Position numbers and translations under genes: made by a program. 64,000 nt of DNA from Oikopleura dioica (taxonomy: Eukaryota > Chordata > Appendicularia > Copelata > Oikopleuridae): NCBI GenBank assembly GCA_907165135.1, contig OU015567.1, forward strand, positions 6,515,001 through 6,579,000, given 5' to 3'. The stretch's first letter is position 1. Each line of letters opens with the position of its first letter. A model generated the notes under the pieces. That model did not search any database. It saw nothing but the letters and a program-made list of their open reading frames with translations, and was not told where the DNA came from. Positions 22,701 to 34,529 of the stretch are shown piece after piece.

Positions 22701-23507
22701 AACAGAGCATTTCTACGCATAAATATTTGACATAACATGCAATCAAACACAATGACTACAGTAAGAGTTGTTTCCAAACCTGCAGGGTTAGCATTATCTG
22801 TAAGGAATCAGGTTAGTGTCACGGTTTTCCTGACCATGGTTCATTTTGGTCGGATTTTTGGTTTCAAGAAAAAGCTGTGATTCTTATTGGTCATTTTATT
22901 CACCGAAACAATCTGATTGGCGAGTTTTTCGATTCTGAAATCTGATTGGAAGACGCTCCAAAGGAGAAATTTTGATTGGTTTTTCGAAGAATTTTTTCAT
23001 ATTTATTCAAATTCTGCAATTTTCGATTGTTTGGATAAATAAAAACCAATTCAATTTAATAAAATTGTGGTCTCACCTGCAACGGATTCGACTTCCTTCT
23101 CCGCCCATACAATTTCTTCCTCGACAGCTTCGACATCTTGTTTGACGACTTCAATTACCTCCTCCTCCACCTCGCGCACTTCGTTTATGATTTCCCGGAA
23201 GAAGCCAACATTTTCTTGCTGAATAAATTGGTTAAAAAAGAAGAGAAAATGGCGCCCTCAAATTAATCCAATCAATTTATCATCATTAGCCAAACAAAGT
23301 ATCAAGAAACAAGAAAATGTCAAGTTCAATGATTACCTGCGCCCTCAGCGAGTTGAGCATGTGTTCATGTCGCTTGAGAGTCCCGGAGCGTATCGAGTGC
23401 CAGACGTGCATTGTGCAAAATAAAAATATTCCAGAGCCAAGTGCGAGGTAGTACTTCTGACGTGCATTTCCCTTTCGATGGATCGCAATTTTATAATAAC
23501 TATTCAT
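19789..23507 (-). CDS. UST-like: Glycosaminoglycan 2-O-sulfotransferase (uronyl/heparan 2-O type)
   Basis: Eight exons (23337-23507, 23077-23218, 22151-22398, 21659-21774, 21375-21504, 20689-20816, 20455-20642, 19789-19973) join in phase to 435 codons plus stop. The protein is a type II Golgi enzyme: one helix (YYLALGSGIFLFCTMHVW), a glutamate/valine-rich stem, then the PAPS-dependent domain. The 5'-phosphosulfate loop reads NKLPKCGSTT, the 3'-phosphate region FVNMIRDPI, and later conserved blocks include YFIVGILEQFEDTL and LSYEIDFYWFTRQLF. These fit the HS2ST/UST/pipe family (Sulfotransfer_2), which sulfates C2 of uronic acids in heparan or dermatan/chondroitin. PKCGST is closer to UST than to HS2ST. 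An AG just before the ATG (23510 area) could be a cis or spliced-leader acceptor. Confidence 0.9.
20103..20215. repeat. Dispersed repeat, copy 1 (intron of the sulfotransferase)
   Basis: This shares GGGACTAAACCAATTTAT, AAGTGCATTTTTGGAT and an AATAAGATTGCT...ATTTGGCCT block with copies at 31403-31516 and 47872-48038. The ends are partly inverted, so it is a foldback-type non-autonomous element. Confidence 0.65.
20825..21335. repeat. Three-copy intronic tandem repeat, 160-200 bp unit
   Basis: The palindrome CCACCGGTCGGTGG (second copy CCACCGATCGGTGG) followed by CTTGnCAAAAATTT recurs at about 20828, 20991 and 21190. Each copy also has a GTTTTCAGGCG(G)TAA block. The array lies wholly inside one intron of the sulfotransferase gene. 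Confidence 0.7.
21807..22105. mobile_element. Foldback element in an intron of the sulfotransferase
   Basis: TCGATAATGA near 21810 is inverted as TCATTATCGA near 22095, and the inner arms TTTTCGTTATCAAAAGAGCC and GGCTCTTTTCGATAACGAAA are inverted around a 100-bp loop. Target-site duplications were not clear. Confidence 0.55.
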
Positions 23508-23599
23508 TTTCCTGAAATTGCCAATGTTCAATTTGCATTTTTTGCTTTGAAATGACCCGTTATACCCTTAATTTTTCGATTTTTGAGTACTATGTTTGC

Positions 23600-23757
23600 T
23601 CAAAAACCTATTTGGAAACCTGAGTCAGGGTCTGAGTCAGGGAAAAATAGCCGCATCGCGGCTTTTTCGAAAACGAAGCCGCATAGAGGCTTCGCCAAAA
23701 TAATCATCAAAACCAATTTCCTGATTCTGTTTTTCTCCTGACTCAGGTTTTTACCCA
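23600..23757. mobile_element. Foldback element, AACCTGAGTCAGG family, copy 1
   Basis: The ends AACCTGAGTCAGG and CCTGACTCAGGTT are inverted, with inner AGCCGC...GCGGCT hairpins. Related copies lie at 34530-35147, 36673-36850 and 37600-37817. Confidence 0.65.
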
Positions 23758-23759
23758 GT

Positions 23760-26497
23760 TGAGCAGAAGAAGCTTGCGAAGCTGATAAGAATTTTACGTT
23801 TTACTTCAAAGGATAATTTATTCGAAGCTGTTTTCACACCCGGACGCTTTAGCAAAAATATTTGATAACACCTGCATAGTACGGGAAAAATGAGATTTCC
23901 AGCCGTCAATTTCATGGCCATTCTTTTAGAATGATTCTTTGGCGTATCAGTTGCTATCAAGAGTACTGTATGCTTTTATCGATGTAAGCGAGCGCTTAGC
24001 AGTGAAAATATTGGCGGAGCGGAGCCGCAGGCCGTGTAGAACTTGCTACTTTCCTTGATGAAAAACCGCGTCTCATTATCACCTCATTCGGTTGCTACTA
24101 CTCTTCCGCCACCTTGAAGGGGTGGCGTTCTGGACTTGTTGATTTGTTCACGTAATTACGTGCCAGACATCGCTAATAGGATATGTTTATATAAACAAGT
24201 CATTAATTAAGTGCTTCGTCTAACTCTGGTTCTTTTTGGTCTTAAGGAGGTACCTTAAGAAAAGATCATTTTGATGAGGAGCTAATTCAAGAACCGCTAG
24301 AATTTTAGAATTTTAGGAGATTTCGGAAAAAGCGTAACTGGCTGCGGTTTTTGAAAAGATGAAGGGCCCGATTCCGAAATTGGATTTTCTCAAAATCAGC
24401 GCAGTGGTAAATATTCCCACGAAAAATGCACGCCGGAATGGCACCCCTTTTTCCTCCTTTTTCGAACGTATTTTTACGATGATTTGAAAGTATTATAATT
24501 TTAGGATGAACACATCACGTGATCTACTCTAGAACCAGGTAAACAAAGAAGATACCAGACGAACAAGGAGATATACAGGCAGATTTACGTTGAAGCTTCT
24601 TGGCTCTTGAAGAAAAAATGCGGCCAGAGCGCCTCCTCCGCGCCAAATCGGGGATAAAAGGATTTTTAAAACTAGGGATTAGTCTAGTGCCTCAACAACT
24701 TTTCGCAATTTTCAACATTCCGAAAGTTTTTTCCTTTTCAAAAATTTGAAAAATGATGCTTTCACCAGCTTTTGAAGGAAAAAGCTTGTTGACCAAAAGA
24801 TTGGCAAAAGACGGCTCCGGGTTAAACTCAAAATTTTACTTTTTATGACCGGAAATCAAGCTTGATTCCGAGTGAGTGTGAATCTCATATTCTGTCGCGT
24901 GTGTGGATTGGAAAGATTCCAAACGCGGCATTTTCTCGTTCGCCCATCTGCAGAATTTCAAATTTCCTGCCGTCATAAAAAATCATCACAACTTCCCGCA
25001 GAGGAACTCGCTTTCACACTATTTCAATATTTTCGCAGCTCGTCGATCCGTTCCTTTACTACGCTTCTGACTTTTCTCGAGCTCACTCTCATCTCAATTT
25101 ATTTACAGTCAGTCGCTTCTTCTATTTCTTCTCTAAATTTCAAAATCGGAATTTTCAAATTCGAAATCCCGATTATTTTTTTCTTCTTCAAACGTTCATT
25201 CTTCTTCTTGGTCTTCTTGAATCTCTTATTTTAGAAAAAAAAGACTAATTGACAAATTTGTTATTTACTACTACTACTACCGGTCGCCCCGATAAGCTGT
25301 CGGTTTTCGCCGATTTTCGGAGCTATTTCGGATTTTTCGTTGTTTAGTGGCGGCGAGCACCACACCGGCCCCCCGCGCTGCCCGAAGTTCAGCGTACGGG
25401 GCCGCGAGGCACTCCACCTCCACCACCACACCAAACAAGCTCGATTCTCATAATACTAGAAGAATCTATTTTATCATTCATGCTCAATTATGTTTACCAA
25501 ATAGCGCCTGCTTCACATTTACCCCCGATTTTAGCCGCGACATTGACCATAATTACGATCTGAAGAGATGAAGATTCATGAAAAATGGAGCAGTAAACTT
25601 AGTTACGGGGAAATATGAAAAATGGCTTTTGCTCTTCCTGGCGCCAAATAGAAAATTACGAATTCCACGAACTTGAGAGCTCGAGGGAAAAGGCCATGTG
25701 TAGATAATTCAAGATTTTTCGGTACTTTGATGCTCCAGAGGGCCATCAGCTGCTAGAACATCTGTTGGGCTTGATATAAGACAAATTCTGGCTCATGAAA
25801 ATTATCAGTTTGAAAATGAAGCGGAAGAACTAGCTAAAAATCTAGATTCTGAGACTTTTTGTTTATTGATTTATAAAATGAAAAACTTCATATTAAGTAC
25901 CTAGTCGAACTTTTATTGATGGTTAGTGATTATCTAACTGCAAAAAAATATAATGTCTTCATCTGCAATTTGTTTCAAATTCTTGTTATTGATTCAATCA
26001 TGGAAATAGTAACGACTCATTTTCCATGCAACAATGAATATTAGATCGTAGGATATTTGAATTGTGATTTCTTGTTGTCTCCATCATTCATAATCATTTT
26101 CGAGCTTGGAAATATATTTTAAGAAGAAAATATATTCTTGGAAAGGAAGAGTGTGAACTTGAGCGCAATAAAAACCGGAAGCGAGCTCTATAATCCCGTG
26201 ATAAACTTGACTAAATACAAAATCGAGGATTTGAAAGAGAACGAATTCGCTTCTTTGTGGCAGCGCGTGAATCGTACGGCCGGGGTCAACGACTCCTACC
26301 GACGCACTGAAAGACGATTATTGTTTAACTCAAATATATTAAATCTGAAATACTTAAATACGCGCCGACGCTACATTTGTCAAACATTTCAAATAAAAGG
26401 AAAAAGAGCGAAAGCGGAAATTCTTTTAAAACACGGCGGTTCGGATTTTTCACTTGAAGAAAGATTGAAGATTGAGAAAAAAGAGGAGGTTGAAAAA
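23760..26497. other. Upstream interval between the sulfotransferase and SLC22 starts
   Basis: Two genes diverge from this 3-kb interval. Several frames are open on the plus strand, including two at 24872-25234 and 25347-25571, but none shows a recognisable domain or consistent splice structure. A short GC-rich, CACC-rich stretch occurs at 25350-25430. Confidence 0.35.
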
Positions 26498-29168
26498 ATG
26501 GCGGATTCGAACTTGGAGGACCCGAAAAAGGAAGAAAAACAAAATGGGCTGGAAAGAGTTCTCGAGTGCTTTCCGGAAATGTCGTGGTACCATTTTGGGG
26601 AGAGGTGCGAAAATTTCAGACGACCCTTTTTTAGTTCATAATTTAGATTTTTGGAAAATGCGAAAATCAAAGAAAGGTTTTAAAAGTTGTAAAATGGAAT
26701 AAAACTTAGCTTTTTTCCAGAAATTTTTCGTCAAAAAACACCATAAAGCTTTAATAGTTAATTTTTATTTCTAATTTTAATCAAACTCTTCCTTGATTTC
26801 AATTAAAGACGTTGAGTAAAAAGATATCTTCCTCGAATTTATTCTTTCATGACATCATGCTGATTATTATATTCAGAATATACCTATATTTCTGAAATTC
26901 AAATTTCGAGCAGAATGGTTATATTTGCACAGGTCAGCAATTCGCCGTCCTCAAGAGGAATTCCTCATTTGCTCTTTTTTCTTTCGCACCTCGCTGACAG
27001 ATTGTTCGCTTACTGTTACTACGGCTACATGGGAGTAGCCACAGCTGTTGCGGGCAACATTTTCTATCAATATCGCCCGAGCGAGATTTCTTGCGACTTG
27101 GGCGAGGTCTCTGAAGAATACGCTCTTTTTGCCTCGCAGAATTTAACCGGTGAAGATGCTCTTTGTAAATATTATCAACCAACCGGCTGTGCTGCTGGAA
27201 ATGGAAATGTATCGACTTGGGATGAGGACACTTTGGAGGAGTGTTTTGCAGAAAAAGAGCTTGCTGAATGCACCAGTTTCAAATACGCCGATCATAATTT
27301 TAATAAAACACTTGTCTCAGGTACAAAAATTAACTGGAATTCTAATTGATGCAAAATCGAGAAGCCGCTTGCGGCTTCGAGCAAAACAGGAAAGAAAAGC
27401 CGCGTTTTGCGCGGCTTAAGGGTGTCAACTTCGATTGAGTAAGGGTATCTCTTATGAGTCGAACGAATGCCAAAATCGATGTTGACACCCTTAAGCCGCG
27501 TAAAACGCGGCTTTTCTTTCATGTTTCGCTCGAAGCCGCAAGCGCCTTCTCGATTTTTTGCGGCTACAATCAAAATTCCAGCGAAGTTTTACCTGTCAGA
27601 AATGAGAATAATTATATTTCAGAATATAATTTGGTTTGTGGCAAGAAAACGATGCCGCTAATCTTCATCATGTTATTCAACGTCGGACTTATGGTCGGCC
27701 CGATCGTCGCTGGAAAAGTATCGGATAAACTTGGACGAACGAAAACGATATCCTTCGGTGCTTTGGCTTGTGTTTCGTTAAATTTGCTTATTGGAATCAC
27801 TGACGTAGGCGCGTGGGGATACGGTCTTTTGAGGATCTTTACCGTCATTTGCTCGTTGGTGCTTGCTCTGCCCTCGATGGTCTATCCTTCAGAAGTTCTC
27901 ACGCCGAAGTACCGATCAATGGGAGCAATGCTGGTGGTCGCCACTGCTCTCGGCGCTGGAATCTTGATCGTTGTGGCGATCGCCTGGTTCATTCGAGACT
28001 GGAGAACGCTTCATATCTTCTCATCCCTCGTGAACGTCCCTTCTATTTTCGCGCCTTTGATCATGCCCGAAAGTTACCGATGGCTCTACCAGAACAAGAG
28101 ATTTGATGAAGCAGAAAAGGCGCTTATGCACATGTCGGCAAAAACCGGCGGAAACGTCACGCAGGAGATCTTAAATGAAATCAAGGAAGAAATCCAAAAG
28201 AAAGAAAAAGAAGAGGGCGACGTGGAAATAACAGTAGAAGAAACGCTGAGCCAAAATGCTCAAGTCAAAAGGACAACTCTGACGCTGACATTCTGCCAGT
28301 TCATCCGAGGGCTGATCCAGTTTTACCTGCTTTACACCGTCGCTAGTCTCGGCGGAGATTTCTGGGTCAATAACATTATCAACAATATCATCGGATTTCC
28401 CGGTAAACTTTCAATCCCTCCTCTTCCATTTTCACCCCTTTCTAGCATGCTTTGTCTGTATCTGGATGATGAACACCCGCGCTTTTGGTCGAAAAGGAGC
28501 ATTTATTTTCGGACTCGCCTGTTGCTCGATTTCCCAGCTTCTTCGACTCGGATCACTGCTCATTGACAGTACTTTGTGCGCGATGATAGCTTCCTATCTT
28601 GGCCTCTTCGGAGCCATGGGATCAATGGCGGTTGGACAAGCCTACACTTCAGGAACGAGGAAAACACAAATATATAATTCTAATTTCATTTATCATTTGT
28701 TTATTCGTGATTTATTCACCTCGCGATAAGAGCTCTTCCCGACAACTGTTAGAATCAAAGGTCAGTGAATCCGAATTATTTTCTTTTAACCCCGTTTAGC
28801 AACGGCGGTTATCTACACTGGTGCGATGGGTGGCTCCTTTTTGGTTCCAATTTGGATGGTCTTCGATAATTTCATCCCCTGGCTGGCCACTTCGCTCAAT
28901 TTTGCTCTCATGAGCATTGGAGGTTTGTTCTCTTCAACCTTGATTTATCAGCCCTTTTTTGTAGCATTTATGTGCTTCAAACTCCCAGAAACATTCGGCA
29001 ATCCAATGACAGAAACCATCGCCGATTTTGAGAAGATTTACGAAAACAAAACGCACCCACTCGACGAGCCAGACTCTGAAGTAGACAACGATTGCATTTT
29101 TTGGTCTCTTACTTTGTTGTTTTTAGGAACTGCTTCTCAAAAAACCCGACAGCCCACCACTAAATTAG
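26498..29168 (+). CDS. SLC22-family organic ion transporter (MFS)
   Basis: Seven exons (26498-26604, 26938-27320, 27623-28402, 28446-28652, 28731-28760, 28800-29080, 29127-29168) give about 609 residues. The protein has a large cysteine-containing first loop, then SEYNLVCGKK just before TM2. The MFS signature GKVSDKLGRTKT lies between TM2 and TM3, PESYRWLYQNKRFDEAE follows TM6, and ELFPTTVR and LPETFGNPMTETI lie in the C-terminal half. SLC22 proteins carry organic cations, anions or carnitine across the plasma membrane; the substrate cannot be read here. The first splice junction (exon 1 to 2) is the least certain. Exon 5 is only 30 nt and is preceded by a GA...AG intron. AATAAA signals follow near 29250. 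Confidence 0.9.
27350..27562. mobile_element. Nested palindrome in an SLC22 intron, with a TTAA mini-element
   Basis: Inverted arms GAGAAGCCGCTTGCGGCTTC and CGAAGCCGCAAGCGCCTTCTC flank a 70-bp core. The core, GGGTGTCAAC...GTTGACACCC at 27420-27490, is itself bounded by TTAA on both sides (27416-27419, 27491-27494). This looks like a small TTAA element inserted into an older foldback element. The whole lies in a 302-bp intron. Confidence 0.65.
28653..28730 (+). other. Non-canonical GA...AG intron of the SLC22 gene
   Basis: The intron begins GAACGAGG and ends GCGATAAG. Only this boundary restores the conserved ELFPTTVR motif in phase. The only GT-AG alternative would need a 24-bp intron and would break the motif. 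Confidence 0.75.
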
Positions 29169-29303
29169 ATCGATGCCGCTAAAAGGTCAATGACTTGGAG
29201 CATTCCCTGCACCAAATAAGCTGGAATACGAACTTCGTTGTATAGAATTAATAAAATATTAATAATAAATAAATTATTTCAAAACTTGTCAGTTTTGAGG
29301 GGT

Positions 29304-29382
29304 ACTGAATTGTGCCGCTCTGTGCCGGTTAGATTTGGCGGTACTCGGCGGCACAGGACGGCGCAGAGCGGCACAATTCAGT
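29304..29382. repeat. Short perfect-ended foldback
   Basis: ACTGAATTGTGCCGCTCTG at the left is inverted as CAGAGCGGCACAATTCAGT at the right, enclosing about 40 bp with further GCCG/CGGC palindromes. Confidence 0.7.
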
Positions 29383-29733
29383 GTCTCCCGTTTTTTGCGG
29401 GAAAAAGAATAGATTTACTGGATGATGAGTTTTTGCGCGGCAATTAGCAGTTGCCGGTTCCAGAGTCGGAGATTGGAATTGACATTTTGGTTTCGTGCTC
29501 GCGCCAGCACCGCCGAATTATGCGTCCGTTAGTCGCTCTGGAAACTCTTTTACTAAGCGGCTGTTTTCGTCACCACGTTTCTCTGCTAAGCCCTTTTTTG
29601 ATGTGTGGCCTTTCCAGAGGAGTCCCACGTCTTGAGCTTCCATGATCGCTTGGCATTTCAGCTTCGTTTACGAGCATCGTCTTTTTTCGAGCTCATGCTC
29701 AATTTTAAATGCTAATTGGAAGTAAAATGTTAG

Positions 29734-29958
29734 ATGGATTCTAGTTCTCAAACTTCCAGACGCGAAAATCAAGGAAGATCGGCATCTTCTTCTTTCTCAT
29801 ATCAGACATTGGCAATTCTTCCAGAGCTCCAACCGACGAAGAAAAGCGGACATCTGACGTCTCTCCCTCCACCTACCGACAAAAAGGCAGCTAGAGTCCC
29901 GTTCCGATTCCCAAGTCATCGGCGGCGCCGCCCGCCACGCAGGAGACCATCTCCATAA
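29734..29958 (+). CDS. Possible small serine/arginine/proline-rich protein
   Basis: An ATG directly follows a possible AG acceptor (TTAG) and opens a 74-codon frame that ends in an arginine/proline-rich tail. An AATAAA lies about 30 bases after the stop. There is no recognisable domain. It could be a real small gene or chance. Confidence 0.3.
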   Translation: MDSSSQTSRRENQGRSASSSFSYQTLAILPELQPTKKSGHLTSLPPPTDKKAARVPFRFPSHRRRRPPRRRPSP

Positions 29959-30303
29959 TCGACCTTTGCAGAGACCTTTTCTGCCAAAAATAAAAATTAT
30001 TCAACTAATTGACGCGCAAAAAAACACCACCACCAGCTGGTGCTAGAGAAATCTTCGCCGACAACAATTCACTAACAGAAAAAAAAAAACATGATGGAAG
30101 GGAACAAACTACCAAGTATGGCGAGCATATCAGCTGGCCAGTTGAATTTGAAGCTTCATAATTCAGGTACTATCAAATTATACCAATTGATACTGTACCA
30201 ATTGGTACAATTTATACTGTAATTTACACTGACGCAAGTAATTATTGAAAGCCTTAACGTAATCGTTATTAATTTTGAAATGAAGAAACTTTGGTCAACA
30301 AGG

Positions 30304-30351
30304 TTAAGGGTATCATTAACTATTTTCAGCCAACATTGTTGACACCCTTAA
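30304..30351. mobile_element. TTAA-bounded mini-hairpin element
   Basis: TTAA, GGGTATC...GACACCC, TTAA: a 40-bp insert with inverted ends and the piggyBac-type target. Confidence 0.55.
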
Positions 30352-31402
30352 TTGACCATTTTTGATCATGGTTTTCGAGTATAGAATACTGGGTTCATAA
30401 ACAAATCAACTCCGTGAAATGACGGTAAAAGTCAACGGATATTAAAAACTTAGAAGAATTCGTTCTAAAGAATCATAACTTTCCCCTCCAGGAAAAAGTG
30501 TCACATAGACGAAAGACATTCATCTAGCGGCTCGAATGACCTTTAATACTTTTTCCGATGAGAAGTTATGCTTCTCTATCCGAAAGGCTAGACGGAAATC
30601 CAGCCTAACCAGCCCCCTGATTGGGATATTGGCTAGTTTTTAAGTCTCGCAGCCTGCCGAGTAGACAGACTGTAAAAGAGGAGTGTTTCGTTTTGTCGGT
30701 GAACATAGACGAAGCTTTTCTATGGAAATTCTGTGCGTCTAATCTTACGATTCGTATCACTCAAGTAAATGATCACCCGGTGCTTCTTTCTTATATATTT
30801 TTTTGCAAAGAAGTTTCTCTCTTGATTTGTGTGCGTTCTCTTGAGGGATTTAGCGAGAATGAAAAAGAAGGAAAAAAGGGTTTTCGGCGTGACCCTTGGG
30901 TGATATTTGGCGGATTCTGGCGGGTGAATGGCGTCTATTCCACGGGCGAATGCCAGCCTCATTCTCCCAATTACCAGGACAAATAACAACTCCCTGCTTT
31001 TGAAGTTCAACGCAGACTAGAGTCACCTTATGATAACCTTTGGGACGCAGCAGAAGGTTCTTCGAGGCAGCCTCGAAGGTCAGAGATTTTCAACGACTTT
31101 CCTACTCTTTCAGACGAGAATTCTGAACCTTTTCAATCAGGATGCTTTTTCAAAGTTGATTCTTTCAGAGAAAATTTTGAGAAAAAAGGGCTAAAAAAGG
31201 GCTTGAGATTTTCCGTTTTGAAGACAAAGAAGAGAATGCATTTGATACAGAAACCAATCATATTCCAGGCCTATCTGCTAGTTGGAGAATGTTTCCATGG
31301 AGCTCTGAAGTCGGAATTTTTTGCTGTTCTAGGGCAGATAATAATCAGTGATAGAAAATAGAGACAAGATTTTGATGGCTCTTGTCAAAAATAGTCTGTT
31401 TT

Positions 31403-31516
31403 TGGGGACTAAACCAATTTATTGAAGTGCATTTTTGGATCAAGGCTTTGATTCGCCAGTAGGCCAAATACAGCAATCTTATTGGTTATTCAAAAATGCA
31501 CTTTTATAAATTGGTA
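31403..31516. repeat. Dispersed repeat, copy 2
   Basis: This starts GGGACTAAACCAATTTAT and ends with the inverse ATAAATTGGT, with GTGCATTTTTG inverted as CAAAAATGCAC. It is the same family as 20103-20215 and 47872-48038. Confidence 0.65.
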
Positions 31517-32623
31517 AAGTCGGTTTTTTGGCTACTAGAATATGCTTTTAGACAATTTTATTGCATCCTTCATAATCCTAGTCTTTCGATAGTATCTCAT
31601 TGTACTGTTCGACAATTAAGGTGATAAACTGTATATTTCAACAGCAAGTCATTTTGAGATATCTGCTAGACTTCGTTGAGAAAAAGAGCTGCGTTGACTG
31701 TGGCGTTTTGTGGCCGTCCAGTGTAAATATCACCAGCGATTGCACTCGGAAAAAAACTTGGAATGAGAATAAATCTATAAAAAATAAAATAAAACTGCGT
31801 TTGCTCAAATCATCTGCAACACTAAAAAACACGCTTTTGATCTTCATTTTTTAAATTTTCAAAATTTTGACGAATATATTTTCGGAAGCCTTCTTCTTCT
31901 TCGTCAAGGCATGAATCGTATTTGCGAATAAAATTTGGGAAAATACGGCACCTGGAACAACTCCTAATCCAAATGACTTTTAACTCAGATCAACGCTGAC
32001 ATTCGCTCCCCGTCGTAAATTCATAAAAGCTCCTCAATTCATTTCTACTCCGCAAATATTGTACCTACAACTAGCCAACTCAGCTGTGTTTCAGAAAAAG
32101 CGGCCTGAACAAATTGGATCCAAACATGTTTGAAAATACGAAAAAAGGAAATCGCAAAAAATCGAAAAAAACCGCGCTGCTCTGACCTTTGTCCTCTTGT
32201 CGCCCAATTTGCGGTGATTTGCGGGCCGAACCTAAAAAACCGGATGTTCAGTCGGTCTCAAATCCGTGCATTTCCAATCGCCGATTTCATGGGCGCGCTT
32301 CCGCCCATTTCTGATCAATGTACTGCTTGTTCCTCCAACACGCGCGTCCCTTTCTTTCCCATATCGCAGTTGCTAAGGGGCTTATATTGTACACTTGGGG
32401 ATTAAGCTTCCTTATCGCGCAGTACGGAACATTTCCGGGTAGCACCAGCCGCACCTGCTTCGCGGACCCCGCTCCGCGCAAAACTAACCAGTTTAGCTCA
32501 CTTCACGAGCGCTGACCTTTTCGCCACCGCCGGAACAGAATATAGAACCAGAAATCGCTAAATACTCACTTTCTCAAAATAACAATGCGGTCAGACAAAA
32601 AAATGAACTGAAATGCAATACAA

Positions 32624-33018
32624 AGCAGAGTTGCAAATTTAGCTTTCTTTTTTCTGAGCTGAGCTGAGTCAAAATTCATCTGAGCTGAGCTGAGCTGAGC
32701 TGGACTATTTCAGAGGTTACTGAGCTGAGCTGAGCTGAGCAGACCTTTTTTTAAGGTAGTTGAGCTGAGCGGAGCTGAGCGGACCCTAATTAGAGCTGAG
32801 CTGAGCTGGTTGAGCTGATCTGAGCTATTTTTACTGTTTTAAATAGTAAAATTGTGTTAAAATCATTGAGCTGAGCTGAGCTGAGAAAAGTGATCATTGT
32901 CTGAGCTGAGTTGAGCAGGATAGATCTTGTTTGAAAATAATTGTGCTGAGCTGAGCGAAAATTGTCTGAACTGAGCTGAGCAGATCAGATCATTTTCAAA
33001 AATCATTGAGCTGAGCTG
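32624..33018. repeat. GAGCT-rich repeat (partial copy of the hAT-like element at 60379)
   Basis: It begins CAGAGTTGCAAATTT, the same end as the element at 60379-60766, and consists of TGAGC/GAGCT blocks. It is in the opposite orientation to the other copy overall and lacks the second terminal repeat, so it is truncated. Confidence 0.7.
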
Positions 33019-34090
33019 AGCATTATTAACTATCTTGGACTCATTGAGTCGCTCATTTTTTAAATCGTGAATCATCATCCCCTCTTTGATCCCTTCCCTG
33101 CTCCAACGGAAACCGATTGAACATGCCCCCAGGCGCGTGAGAATAAATTTTAATTTCTCGCGCTCTGAAAAGATGACCTTTTCCATGTTCGATGTATCAG
33201 TTTGACGTCGCTAATAATCGCCAATGCTCTTTCCTATTCTTCGAGTCCGCTACAACTCGGCGGGGGAGCGAATCAAAGACGCTCTCCTGCTGATAATATT
33301 GCGCCAAACATGGCCAAGTTTGGGGCTGATAATTGGCCTCAAGGCTTCAAGTTTTTAGTATAAGCAAAAATGATTGTAAAAATGGGTCGAAAAAGGGTTG
33401 AAATTGAGTCCTCATTAACAGCCTTTTTCTCAATTTTTCTTCTAAAAAATCTCTCATTTTTGATGAAAAAAGCGGTTTTTTCAAGTCACAAAATCGAAAA
33501 TGAAAAGCGAAAGGGCGAGAAAGAAAAGGCTCTCGGCTTTTGTCATTTGCATGATATTTTGTTCTTCATAATAAATTACGATTACGATCTGGCGAGAGGG
33601 ACATCGCGAAGGGCAGAATAATTCATTCCAAATGTCGAGCAACATTTCTTCTCCAGGAGCACTCGCCTCGGGCGGAAATGGCCAGTGAGAAATTTCAACA
33701 AAGTCGATATATTTTAATATCTCCTTTTCGCGGTTTTCAGGAAGTGAAGGAGAAAAATGGAAATTGAATTAACGGACATGCAAAATTTATTTGTCCGGAG
33801 CTGTGTCGCGCGAGATGATGACATTTTCAAAAGTTGCAAAAGTTGTCAAGTGGAAAAAAATAGTTTGCGCTTTATTTATTGAAAAAATATTAATTGAAAA
33901 TTGAAAATTGGAAAATTAAAAATTTTGAATTTTGAATCACTAGAATAATCTTTTTTGAATTTTCCCAGCTCAATCGAAAAACAGATTACTGCTCAAGAAA
34001 TTGTAATTAGCCAAAATCGAGGCTAATCTCTTGCGATTTTTTCTGAGAAAATTCGGAAAAATCAGCTGGAATACAACTAATGAAAAAGTA

Positions 34091-34425
34091 TCATCGTCCC
34101 AAAACAGCGCTAAGCGGATCAAGAATCCTCCTGCTCCGAGGAGGACGCGCTTCAGGGCCCCGGATTCCCGGATTTAACACATTCACTTCCACGAAGGCGA
34201 TCTCAGGAGAATCACCAGTGCGTGTAATTTTCCACATTTTCGTGCTTTCATAATACAAGATTAAAAATACACAAGAATACAAAAATCAAATCATGAAAAG
34301 TGATAGCCTTGACAAGAAGGCGAAACGAGAGCTGTTTTCATAACTCACGTACTCTTGGAAATAGTCCACTTGATCATAAAAGGTGTCGAAGATAATTTGA
34401 GGCTGACCTTTGGAATGTGAACGAC
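34091..34425 (-). CDS. 3' fragment of an unrecognised gene
   Basis: Two possible exons (34349-34425 and 34091-34201) join in phase across a 147-bp GT/AG intron. They encode GQPQIIFDTFYDQVDYFQEY followed by an arginine/proline-rich tail and stop. The composition looks coding, but I recognise no family, and upstream exons were not found. Low confidence. Confidence 0.3.
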
Positions 34426-34529
34426 CTTATTCTTACACGATATAACCGTTTCCGATAGTCCTCTCTTCGGAAAATCAGTACGCCATCGAAAAGTTTAATT
34501 GTCGAAGTTGACTTTTTTTTTTAATTCTA

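Larger units (their letters stand above)
29960..34080. other. Repeat-rich interval without a supported gene
   Basis: This holds a TTAA-bounded 40-bp hairpin element (30308-30347), dispersed-repeat copy 2 (31403-31516) and the GAGCT repeat (32624-33018). Frames at 30621-30986 and 32318-32515 are open but not recognisable. An isolated exon-like start (ATGATGGAAGGG at 30091, donor near 30169) has no partner I could join in phase. Confidence 0.4.

Noticed and set aside
24872-25234. 120-codon open frame upstream of SLC22
   Set aside because: Phenylalanine/leucine-rich with no domain, no splice partner and a non-ATG start; AT-rich chance frame is more likely.
25347-25571. Alanine/threonine-rich frame in a GC-rich patch
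   Set aside because: Starts without ATG, no domain, and the overlapping frame is equally open.
30091-30169. Possible first exon (MMEGNKLPSM...) of NR4A
   Set aside because: Its donor phase would create a stop when joined to the NR4A acceptors; the exon at 41336 fits instead.
30621-31010. Overlapping long frames on both strands
   Set aside because: Neither has a recognisable domain or a consistent intron pattern; they shadow each other.
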